Shown: positions 17,243 to 24,888 of the stretch, piece by piece
Numbering within the stretch: the stretch's first letter is position 1
How the letters are laid out: every line of letters starts with the position of its first letter
Origin: JAWXCE01 sp034440495
GTDB lineage: Bacteria > Pseudomonadota > Alphaproteobacteria > Rhizobiales > Rhodomicrobiaceae
Assembly (NCBI GenBank): GCA_034440495.1
Contig: JAWXCE010000018.1
Coordinates: forward strand, 1 to 35,585
Length of the DNA stretch: 35,585 nt
Direction: 5' to 3'
The notes under the pieces: model-generated
Databases searched by the model: none
What the model was told of the DNA's origin: nothing
What the model saw: only the letters and a program-made list of their open reading frames with translations
Made by a program: the position numbers and the translations under genes

Positions 17243-18937
17243 TTAGTTGCGAAGCTCCAGCAGCCGACGGGCCACCACCTGCGCCTGAATTTCAGCCGCG
17301 CCCTCGAAGATGTTGAGGATGCGCGCGTCGCATAGCACGCGGCTCACTGGATATTCCAGCGCAAAACCGTTGCCGCCGTGAATTTGCAGCGCGTTGTCGG
17401 CTGCCGACCACGCCACGCGCGCGCCAAGCAGCTTGGCCATGCCCGCCTCGACGTCGCAGCGGCGATGCTGATCCTTCTCGCGCGCGGAGAAGTAGGTGAG
17501 CTGACGCGTAATCATGATTTCCACCGCCATCATCACGATCTTGTCGGCGACGCGGGGGAAGTTGATGATCGGCTTGCCGAACTGCGAGCGGTCCCTCGCG
17601 TATTTGATCGCCAAGTCCATGGCGGACTGCGCCACGCCAATCGCGCGAGCGGCCGTTTGAATGCGCGCCGCCTCGAAGGTTTGCATGAGCTGCTTGAAAC
17701 CCTGCCCCTCTTCGGCACCGAGCAGGTTGGCGGCCGGAACCGGGTATTCGTCAAACGAGATGTCGTATTCCTTCATGCCGCGATAGCCGAGCACCTCGAT
17801 CTCGCCGCCGGACATGCCGTCTGCGGGGAACGGCTTCTCATCCGTGCCGCGCGGTTTTTCCGCGAGGAACATCGAAAGGCCCTTGTAGCCCGTTTCCGCA
17901 GGATTGGTGCGGGCGAGCACCGTCATCACATCGGCGCGCACCGGGTGCGTGATCCAGGTTTTCTGTCCGGTAATCGTGTAGTTCTCGCCGTCCCGCACTG
18001 CGCGGGTCTTGAGCGAAGCAAGGTCGGAGCCGGTGTTCGGCTCGGTGAACACGGCGGTTGGCAGCATCTCGCCACTCGCCAGCTTTGGTAGCCAATAGGC
18101 TTTCTGTTCGTCCGTGCCGCCGCAAAGAATAAGCTCCGCCGCGATCTCCGTGCGCGTGCCAAGCGAGCCAACGCCGATATAGCCGCGCGACAGCTCCTCC
18201 GAGACGAGGCACATGGCTTCCTTGCTGAGGCCGAGCCCGCCGAATTCTTCCGGTATGGTCAGCCCGAAGATACCCAACTCGCTCATCTTAGCGATGATTT
18301 CGAGCGGGATGTAATCGTTCTTCAGGTGCCATTCGTGGGCGTGCGGGTTTACCTCCGCCTCGCAGAAGCGGCGCATCTCTTCGCGCATCGCCTCCAGCGT
18401 GTCGTCCAGGCCGCTATCGCCCGCGATGGAAGTGGGGTCGAGGTTACGGATGAGGCCGATTACGCGGGCGCGGATGGCGGGCGTGTTGCCCGTTTCCATC
18501 AGATCGCGGCCAGCGCCATCAAGAAACTGCTCAATATCGTCCTGCGTCAGCCCCAGCGCGCCGGGCCGAACAATTTCGGTCTGGCTCATAGGGATGCCGC
18601 CAGCGATTTGCGCAACATATTCCGCGCAGCCAATCTGCACCAGCAGCCGCTCCAGTTCGCCAAAGCGGCCGTCCTGTTCCAGACGCGCGGAGTATGCCGC
18701 CATCTGCTTTAAAGACGCCGCGTAGGTCGCCAGCCACGCCAGGCCGTGGGCTGCGTGCTGTTCACGCTCCAGCGCATCCGCATCGATACGGCCATCTTTA
18801 ACAACTTTTTGCGCGAGATAAGCCGTGGCTTTGGCCAGCAGGGTTTCGCCCGCAGCCGCCGCTCCCGTGGCAAGCGCCGTTACGCTGGACTTTTCGTAGC
18901 TGGCGACAGACCGGTGCAGTTCAGCGGCTAGGCTCAT
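17243..18937 (-). CDS. mcd: (2S)-Methylsuccinyl-CoA dehydrogenase, acyl-CoA dehydrogenase family
   Basis: Mcd oxidises methylsuccinyl-CoA to mesaconyl-CoA in the ethylmalonyl-CoA pathway. The 564-residue length is diagnostic: residues 1-170 form an extra helical N-terminal region typical of Mcd, and a classical acyl-CoA dehydrogenase follows. The latter shows FGLTIPEEFGGLGLSKEAM, AVFTEPNTGSDLASLKTRA, TGQKTWITHPVRADVM, RSQFGKPIINFPRVADK and IHGGNGFALEYPVSRVLCDARI, with FEGAAEIQ near the end containing the probable catalytic-region Glu. The ATG has GGGAGTGAGCC just upstream. It lies 28 bp after a small unknown gene and downstream of ccr, which strongly supports the specific name over a generic dehydrogenase. 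Confidence 0.92.
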   Translation of the reverse strand: MSLAAELHRSVASYEKSSVTALATGAAAAGETLLAKATAYLAQKVVKDGRIDADALEREQHAAHGLAWLATYAASLKQMAAYSARLEQDGRFGELERLLVQIGCAEYVAQIAGGIPMSQTEIVRPGALGLTQDDIEQFLDGAGRDLMETGNTPAIRARVIGLIRNLDPTSIAGDSGLDDTLEAMREEMRRFCEAEVNPHAHEWHLKNDYIPLEIIAKMSELGIFGLTIPEEFGGLGLSKEAMCLVSEELSRGYIGVGSLGTRTEIAAELILCGGTDEQKAYWLPKLASGEMLPTAVFTEPNTGSDLASLKTRAVRDGENYTITGQKTWITHPVRADVMTVLARTNPAETGYKGLSMFLAEKPRGTDEKPFPADGMSGGEIEVLGYRGMKEYDISFDEYPVPAANLLGAEEGQGFKQLMQTFEAARIQTAARAIGVAQSAMDLAIKYARDRSQFGKPIINFPRVADKIVMMAVEIMITRQLTYFSAREKDQHRRCDVEAGMAKLLGARVAWSAADNALQIHGGNGFALEYPVSRVLCDARILNIFEGAAEIQAQVVARRLLELRN

Positions 18938-18965
18938 GGCTCACTCCCGACATGGTTCAGTTCGC

Positions 18966-19358
18966 TTACGCAGCGCTTGCCTTTCTGGTTTGCGCGGCTT
19001 CAGTTTGCTGTCCGGCGTTATTGCGCAAGTCAAATTTTTTGACCTCTTGCGCACTTATCGCGCGCCGCGCGATGAACGCCAGCACATCGAGTTTGTGTGC
19101 CGCGAGATAATACCTGTTATCGCGCAACTCCGATTCGATTTTTGCTCTCAGCGACACAATCACGGGCGCAAGACCAATCAACCTTTGCGGGGATTTATCC
19201 GCTTCACAATCATGCGAACTATCGCCATTCAAGACGATTTCCCGCAGCTCGATAAGCTTCTGGCTTACCATATAGTATGTGTTACCGGTCAACTCCGCCT
19301 GTGCTTCAAGCGCGGCATGGGCAATGGTGGCAGCCAGAGCGCGATCGCTCTTCGTCAT
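18966..19358 (-). CDS. Unknown protein with two internal repeats, between ccr and mcd
   Basis: The 130-residue product is soluble and largely helical. Two halves carry related motifs: ELTGNTYYMVSQKLIELREIVL and ELRDNRYYLAAHKLDVLAFIAR, each preceded by an acidic helix, joined by a polar linker. This looks like an internal duplication of a two-helix unit. I chose ATG 19358 because AGGAG lies 8 bases upstream; ATG 19385 lacks a site. It is 42 bp after ccr and 28 bp before mcd, so it must be co-transcribed with both pathway enzymes. I recognise no family; a regulatory or scaffolding role in the pathway is only a guess. Confidence 0.75.
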   Translation of the reverse strand: MTKSDRALAATIAHAALEAQAELTGNTYYMVSQKLIELREIVLNGDSSHDCEADKSPQRLIGLAPVIVSLRAKIESELRDNRYYLAAHKLDVLAFIARRAISAQEVKKFDLRNNAGQQTEAAQTRKASAA

Positions 19359-19400
19359 ACGGAATGCTCCTGTAATAGCTGCCACTCGACCGCGCGCCGC

Positions 19401-20702
<1,302 letters not shown>

Positions 20703-20718
20703 CAAATTTACTCCCTGC

Positions 20719-20919
20719 TCAGGCTTTCGCTCGTTTCAAGCCAAAATTGGCGGTGGGCCTCCAATAGACCCACCACCAATTCAATGCCCATATATCACTA
20801 TCTTTGTAGTACAAAGGATAGTGATATAATGATGAATGGTTCGCCATCTTCTCTCGCATTGCAACAAAATTTTGCATCGCACCAATTCCGGCTGTTTCTG
20901 CATCTGTCAGCTCATTCAC
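20719..20919 (-). CDS. Possible small protein just upstream of ccr
   Basis: A 66-codon frame starts at GTG 20919 and ends 16 bp before ccr on the same strand. The translation has natural-looking blocks (NELTDAETAGIGAMQNFVAMREKMA, then SSLYHYPLYYKDSDIWALNWWWVYW) and a basic end (GLKRAKA), with three successive Trp residues. Against it: the start is GTG with only a distant G-rich element, codon third positions are less GC-rich than in ccr, and a near-perfect inverted repeat lies inside it. It could be a small coupled reading frame, a leader peptide, or chance. I would not rely on it without comparison to related genomes. Confidence 0.3.
   Translation of the reverse strand: MNELTDAETAGIGAMQNFVAMREKMANHSSLYHYPLYYKDSDIWALNWWWVYWRPTANFGLKRAKA
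20791..20828. repeat. Near-perfect inverted repeat upstream of ccr
   Basis: TATATCACTATC (20791-20802) is the exact reverse complement of GATAGTGATATA (20817-20828), and the pairing extends inward through TTTG/CAAA with one bulged G, leaving a short loop. The AT-rich arms lack a T tail, so it is not a typical terminator. It lies about 90 bp before the ccr start and 245 bp before the divergent Sel1 gene, a position suited to an operator for a dimeric regulator or an RNA hairpin in the ccr leader. Confidence 0.6.
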
Positions 20920-21073
20920 TGCTCACCATCCCCCGCGAATGCGGTATCCAGTTTTATGCGCAAAAGTGGGCGCTGCACCGGATTCCCCGTTCGCGCAAAA
21001 GGCGGCGGCGCGCTTGATGCGGGCGGGGCGATCTGATAGCCTTATTTTCTGCTTAGGAACTGAGGCATTATGA
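20920..21073. other. Divergent intergenic region between ccr and the Sel1-TolQ-like operon
   Basis: The 371-bp gap between the ccr start (20702) and the Sel1 gene (21074) contains the inverted repeat at 20791-20828 and the doubtful small frame at 20719-20919. In the remaining 154 bases I see no convincing gene; promoters for both divergent operons must lie in this gap, but I cannot place -35/-10 boxes with confidence. Confidence 0.5.
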
Positions 21074-21598
21074 ATGAGCGTTTGGACTGTCGATATTAAG
21101 AACTATTCTCAAAATCATCGGCTTTTCATAGCCTCCGCCGCATCATTAGCTGTCATCGCGCTGTTCACAGCTTTTATCTCGAACCGGTCCGGCGGGCTTC
21201 GTTCGGACATGCTGGGCGGCAATTATTCCTCTGCCTACTCGCGCCTGCTCAAAGCCTCGGAAGCGGGAGACGCTACGGCGGAAAACGCCATCGGCAATAT
21301 GTATTATCTCGGCCTCGGCAGGGACCAGGATTATAAACTTGCGCGCGAATGGTATTTCAAAGCGGCCCTCAAGGGTAACGCGGCCGCGTGCGTGAACGCC
21401 GGGCACCTTTATAGCCAGGGGCTAGGTGTGCCGAAGGACATTATGCGCACTTACGGCTGGTTCGTGCACGCCAAGAAAGCGGGTAGCAAGGAAGCAGACA
21501 ATTACCTGCGCGAGATTTTGGGCGGGTTTGAAGTGGTGCCGAACATGATGCAGCGCTCCTTGGAGCTTTACCCCACCGTTGCGGCGCTAACGAAATGA
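21074..21598 (+). CDS. Membrane-anchored Sel1-repeat protein
   Basis: The 174-residue protein has an N-terminal membrane helix (residues 18-36, FIASAASLAVIALFTAFIS) and then Sel1-like repeats: GDATAENAIGNMYYLGLGRDQDYKLAREWYFKAALKGNAAACVNAGHLYSQGLGVPKDIMRTYGWFVHAKKAGSKEAD contains two full repeats plus parts. Sel1 repeats are alpha-solenoid protein-protein interaction modules. The orientation would place the repeats in the periplasm. Its stop overlaps the ATG of the TolQ-like gene (ATGA), so it is translationally coupled to a proton-channel subunit and probably interacts with that complex. It is the first gene of a four-gene operon. Confidence 0.87.
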   Translation: MSVWTVDIKNYSQNHRLFIASAASLAVIALFTAFISNRSGGLRSDMLGGNYSSAYSRLLKASEAGDATAENAIGNMYYLGLGRDQDYKLAREWYFKAALKGNAAACVNAGHLYSQGLGVPKDIMRTYGWFVHAKKAGSKEADNYLREILGGFEVVPNMMQRSLELYPTVAALTK

Positions 21599-22275
21599 AC
21601 ACCCTTGACGCCAAGCCCGCCGACTTCATTTATGTCCACATCTGGCTCATACTGTTCGGCGTCATGCTGTTCGGCTTGTTTATCGCCTACGATATGAATT
21701 TTATCCGGCTCATGCTGCAGACGGACAGCAGCTATTTATCGGGTGCCAGCCTGCTCGTCTTCCTGGCCGGGTCTATTTATGCTTTTTATCATATCGTACA
21801 AAACTCGCGGATGATCGCGGCGGCTGAAGCCAATAATGCTAAAAGACCGCTTGCTGCTGGCGGGGCCAGTTTACTCGGGCAATATCTGAATGAGCGCTCG
21901 CGGCCGCAACCCCGACCCGGTCACACACCAGAGCAGCCTGCCGCCGTTATCGAGATTTACGCCGACCGTTTGCGCGCGCCTGTCGAACTGGGCTGGTTCA
22001 TCATCGACCTGCTCATCAAGCTTGGCCTCATCGGCACCATCATCGGCTTTATCATGATTTTGCTTTCGCTCACCACCGGGCCGTTACCGGGCGCGAGCGA
22101 TATCCAGAAGCTGCTTACGACGCTCGGCGGCGGCATGGGCACCGCACTTTACACCACGCTCGCCGGCCTCATCACCGCGAGCCTGCTGGCAATGCAGTAT
22201 ATTGTGCTGGGACGCTGCGTGGAACGGCTTATCGGCGCGATGATGAGGCTTGACGACGCGAAGGCCGCACGATGA
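21595..22275 (+). CDS. MotA/TolQ/ExbB-type proton channel protein
   Basis: The 226-residue protein has three to four membrane segments: residues 13-32 (IWLILFGVMLFGLFIAYDM), 47-66 (ASLLVFLAGSIYAFYHIV), 132-156 (LGWFIIDLLIKLGLIGTIIGFIMIL) and 170-200 (TTLGGGMGTALYTTLAGLITASLLAMQYIVL). The last two contain the hallmark LGLIGTIIGF and GGGMGTALYTTLAGL patterns of the MotA/TolQ/ExbB superfamily, which conducts protons to drive motion of a partner. A cytoplasmic loop (residues 70-125) separates the helix pairs. The next gene encodes an ExbD-like partner. tolA, tolB, pal, tonB and the flagellar genes are all absent nearby, so its client is unknown. Confidence 0.88.
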   Translation: MNTLDAKPADFIYVHIWLILFGVMLFGLFIAYDMNFIRLMLQTDSSYLSGASLLVFLAGSIYAFYHIVQNSRMIAAAEANNAKRPLAAGGASLLGQYLNERSRPQPRPGHTPEQPAAVIEIYADRLRAPVELGWFIIDLLIKLGLIGTIIGFIMILLSLTTGPLPGASDIQKLLTTLGGGMGTALYTTLAGLITASLLAMQYIVLGRCVERLIGAMMRLDDAKAAR

Positions 22276-22291
22276 GCGCCTCCCATCCATG

Positions 22292-22918
22292 GCGATAAAG
22301 ATCGGCCCTTCGGGCGGCGGCATGCGCAACCGCCAATCCGACGTTTTCACGGATTTGCTGTTCAACATTCTCCTCGGCGTGATGATTCTGTTTCTGATCG
22401 CGCTGGCCTACATTCGCCCGGAAGCGGCGAAAGGCAAGATCGACCTCGACGCGCAGTATCTCATCACCATAGCCTGGCCGGACGGCAACCCGGACGATGT
22501 AGACACCTGGGTGCAGGACCCCACTGGCGAGGTCGCGTGGTTCAAACGCAAGAACATCGGCCTGCTGCATCTCGACCGCGACGACCGCGGAATGCGCGAA
22601 GACACGCTTGTTCTCAATGGCGAGAAAATCGAAAATCCATTGAACCAGGAAATCACGACCATTCGCGGTGTGGCGCCGGGCGAATACACGGTGAATGTGC
22701 ACTACTACGAAACGGAGACAAAAAACCCCGTCGAAGTGTCGGTGCGTCTGGCGCGCGTGAATCCGGTTTTTGAAATCGTCTATTACGGCAAAGTCACGCT
22801 GGCGCAAAAGGGCGCAGAGGAAACGGCGGTGCGTTTTACCATTACCTCCGACGGCGCCATCACCGAGGTGAACAAGTTGGCCAAATCACTCGTATCGTTC
22901 ATCAATCCTGACAAATAA
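22292..22918 (+). CDS. ExbD-like protein with enlarged periplasmic domain
   Basis: The 208-residue protein has a short N-terminal cytoplasmic part (MAIKIGPSGGGMRNRQSD), one membrane helix beginning with the acidic residue expected for proton coupling (DVFTDLLFNILLGVMILFLIALAY), and a periplasmic domain of about 165 residues. ExbD/TolR are usually near 140 residues. The periplasmic domain contains LITIAWPDGNPDDVDTWVQDPTGEV, LDRDDRG and VAPGEYTVNVHYYE, resembling the DUF2135/YfaP-type beta-sandwich pattern (DVDxxVxDPxGE, later PGxYxVxVxYY). Start: ATG 22292 fits the family start best; TTG 22250, overlapping the channel gene and with GAGG upstream, is an alternative. It is the channel partner in this operon. 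Confidence 0.8.
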   Translation, partial: AIKIGPSGGGMRNRQSDVFTDLLFNILLGVMILFLIALAYIRPEAAKGKIDLDAQYLITIAWPDGNPDDVDTWVQDPTGEVAWFKRKNIGLLHLDRDDRGMREDTLVLNGEKIENPLNQEITTIRGVAPGEYTVNVHYYETETKNPVEVSVRLARVNPVFEIVYYGKVTLAQKGAEETAVRFTITSDGAITEVNKLAKSLVSFINPDK

Positions 22919-22955
22919 ATAACGCTGCGCAAAAGCGGCATTCAAGGGAACGTCT

Positions 22956-23453
22956 ATGGAGAGTTTGGGTATTGCGGGTCTCATCGCCGCTTACGTGACC
23001 CTGGCAATCATCTTGCTGAGTCTGCACCTTTACACGTCGCTGACATGGTGGATAAAGGCGCCTGCAATTCTTATGGTTACGGGTTTTTATTACATTAGCT
23101 ATGTTTCTTTCCCGCAATTGCTGGGCTGGCCCACGCCTTACGGTTTGCCAAAGCGGATATACGTCATCGCCGTCACGGTAGAAGAGCCGAACGCCATCTA
23201 TATGTGGGCGCGCGATCTAAGCTTGGGTCTGCAGGTCACGCGGCCCCGCTCATACAAGCTTCCGTACACAAAAAAGCTGCATGAGAAAGTGGAAAACGTC
23301 ACCCGCAAGCTGCGCCGAGCCATTCCCGTCATCGGTGAGATCAGCGGGGGTAACATAAGTTCGGATGGTGGAGAGGGCGTTTTTTCAACGCCCTCAGACA
23401 TTGACCTCAACTTCATCGACGCTCCCGAGGCGCTCATACCCGGCAAAGAATAA
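22956..23453 (+). CDS. Membrane protein of unknown function in the TolQ-like operon
   Basis: The 165-residue protein has two N-terminal membrane helices (about residues 5-25 and 33-55, the second containing APAILMVTGFYYISYVSF) and a C-terminal soluble part. The soluble part has IYVIAVTVEEPNAIYMWARDL, a basic YTKKLHEKVENVTRKLRRAI stretch and a Gly/Ser-rich acidic tail. The helix pair followed by a periplasmic or cytoplasmic domain fits an accessory subunit of a membrane complex. It follows the ExbD-like gene after 37 bp on the same strand and ends 11 bp before the stop of a convergent gene. No family is recognised. Confidence 0.8.
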   Translation: MESLGIAGLIAAYVTLAIILLSLHLYTSLTWWIKAPAILMVTGFYYISYVSFPQLLGWPTPYGLPKRIYVIAVTVEEPNAIYMWARDLSLGLQVTRPRSYKLPYTKKLHEKVENVTRKLRRAIPVIGEISGGNISSDGGEGVFSTPSDIDLNFIDAPEALIPGKE

Positions 23454-23464
23454 CGATATTCGTT

Positions 23465-24295
23465 TTAACGATTACGGTTAAAATCAAACCGTGAATAGCA
23501 ATCCCGGCTTGGCAAATTGCTCTTGCCGCCAATCGCGTTAGCCAGCGCCTCGCTCAGGTTCGCGTCCGCGTCCTTGGAGTTTACGCCAACCAATATTAGC
23601 GGGCGCTGAAAGCTAGTGTCACCCGCTTCCACCACTGTCGAGCAGGTCTGATATTGACCAAGATTAAGCGTCCAAATCGGCGTTTCCGGCGCGACATCGG
23701 TCGCCAGCCAACCTGCAGAAACTTTGGAGCGCGCATCGGCCCTCGCGATCTCGGCCTCGCTCTGGCCCTCGCTTGAGGCTGCTCCAACGGCGATGACATC
23801 GCTCGCCTTGGTTAGCACGTCGCGCACTTCGGGAAGGAAAATCGCGGCGAGCAGTTCAGCCTCCGCAAGCGTTTGCTGGCCTTTGACCACTTCGGTCGTG
23901 CTGCCCTTCACCCAGTTATAATCCTTAGTGAGGATCAACACGTCAAACGCCGCTTTGCGCCCCTGCGCATCGACGCCCTGGATAGGAAACACCACCGTAT
24001 CGCCTTTGCGCTCGGTCACGACGGCGACCTTCTCAACGACTGGCTCAACCACTGTCGGCGGCGCTGGTTCAGGCGCAGGAGCGGCGGTCTCCACAATGGG
24101 TTTAGGTTCGATTAGCCACGGATCGAAGTAGCCTGGCGATAGCATGAGCGTCACGCCCGCCGCCACCGCCGACAGGAAAATGACCGAGCCGACGGTCCGT
24201 GCGAAGTTGTTCCACCACCAGAAGAAACCGTAGCGGTCGCGCTCGTCTTCTTTTTCTTTCTCGCTGCGAAACCCTTCATTCTGATTGATCTTCAT
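23465..24295 (-). CDS. Membrane-anchored periplasmic protein with OmpA-like C-terminal part
   Basis: The 276-residue protein has a charged cytoplasmic N-terminus (residues 1-30, with EKEKEDERDRYGFFWWW), one membrane helix (about 33-52, TVGSVIFLSAVAAGVTLML), a Pro/Val-rich linker (PAPEPAPPTVVEPVVE), and a soluble domain. In the C-terminal domain the stretch VIAVGAASSEGQSEAEIARADARSKVSAGWL resembles OmpA/MotB C-domains (I-x-V-x-G-x-x-S...RA...V...L), and two cysteines occur late. It converges on the TolQ-like operon with only 11 bp between stops. Together they suggest a stator-like unit with a peptidoglycan-binding arm, but the OmpA match is weak and the link is by position. Confidence 0.72.
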   Translation of the reverse strand: MKINQNEGFRSEKEKEDERDRYGFFWWWNNFARTVGSVIFLSAVAAGVTLMLSPGYFDPWLIEPKPIVETAAPAPEPAPPTVVEPVVEKVAVVTERKGDTVVFPIQGVDAQGRKAAFDVLILTKDYNWVKGSTTEVVKGQQTLAEAELLAAIFLPEVRDVLTKASDVIAVGAASSEGQSEAEIARADARSKVSAGWLATDVAPETPIWTLNLGQYQTCSTVVEAGDTSFQRPLILVGVNSKDADANLSEALANAIGGKSNLPSRDCYSRFDFNRNR

Positions 24296-24551
24296 AACCG
24301 CCCCCGATTGTTAAACCCTACGCAACTGACTATGCCCGGCGTGCGCGTCCCGATGCAATTCATGCACGGCGCTACAAATTTATCATTTTTATCCACAAGG
24401 CCAGCGACAAAGCAATTACGCCGAGTAAAGTTTACCGCAAAGCGTCGCGCTTCGGCCACGGCGTCAAACCTGCTAGTATCGAGAAATGGCGTCTAATGTT
24501 GTAAGATTACCGTGATATAATTGCGACTGTTCTAGCTTGGAGCACGGGTTC

Positions 24552-24776
24552 TCAACGGCGGTAGGCTATAGAATTATTGACCCCGTTCACCGGAAAATTG
24601 TCGCCGTACAGGTTGCGCACCAAAAGCTGCAAGCTGTCCAAATCGCGGTTGGTTTCAGCAACGGCGGTTTTCAGGATCGCGGTAGCTTCCGCCTCAACCG
24701 AACGGCCGGATTTTTCCGCACGCGCCTCAAGCTCTTCCACAACTGAAGCTGGTACATCGTTTAAAACAAGGTTCAT
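24552..24776 (-). CDS. Ribbon-helix-helix antitoxin-like protein (FitA type), no toxin adjacent
   Basis: The 74-residue protein starts MNLVLNDVPASVVEELEARAEKSGRSVEAEATAILKTAV, the pattern of the FitA/Arc-like ribbon-helix-helix antitoxins: a short N-terminal strand, then a helix with EELEARAEKSGRS and a second helix with EAEATAIL. These bind operator DNA as dimers and normally pair with a VapC/FitB PIN-domain toxin encoded just downstream. Here the 256 bp downstream to the next gene contain no PIN frame in any reading I made. I chose the ATG at 24776, because the longer frame upstream of it reads as non-conserved sequence. It is probably an orphan antitoxin. Confidence 0.75.
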   Translation of the reverse strand: MNLVLNDVPASVVEELEARAEKSGRSVEAEATAILKTAVAETNRDLDSLQLLVRNLYGDNFPVNGVNNSIAYRR

Positions 24777-24888
24777 AGCATCATTCGCTCTATGCCGCTG
24801 ACGACAATGATGGCTTATATAATACAGGTTAACAAGTTTCCGCCACTCGGTTATCAAAGCCTTCAAAATCCAGATAAAGAGCGCATCC

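Noticed and set aside
20836..21036. Plus-strand frame of 66 codons ahead of the Sel1 gene
   Set aside because: Composition is irregular with many Cys and Ser, no ribosome binding site, and it overlaps the more plausible minus-strand frame.
21595..22918. Zorya defence system (ZorA/ZorB) for the channel pair
   Set aside because: ZorA's long cytoplasmic tail is missing, the ExbD-like partner has no clear OmpA domain, and no helicase or other Zorya gene is nearby.
23463..23483. TTTTAAC/GTTAAAA hairpin between convergent genes as a terminator
   Set aside because: The stem is only 7 bp and almost all A-T, too weak to call.
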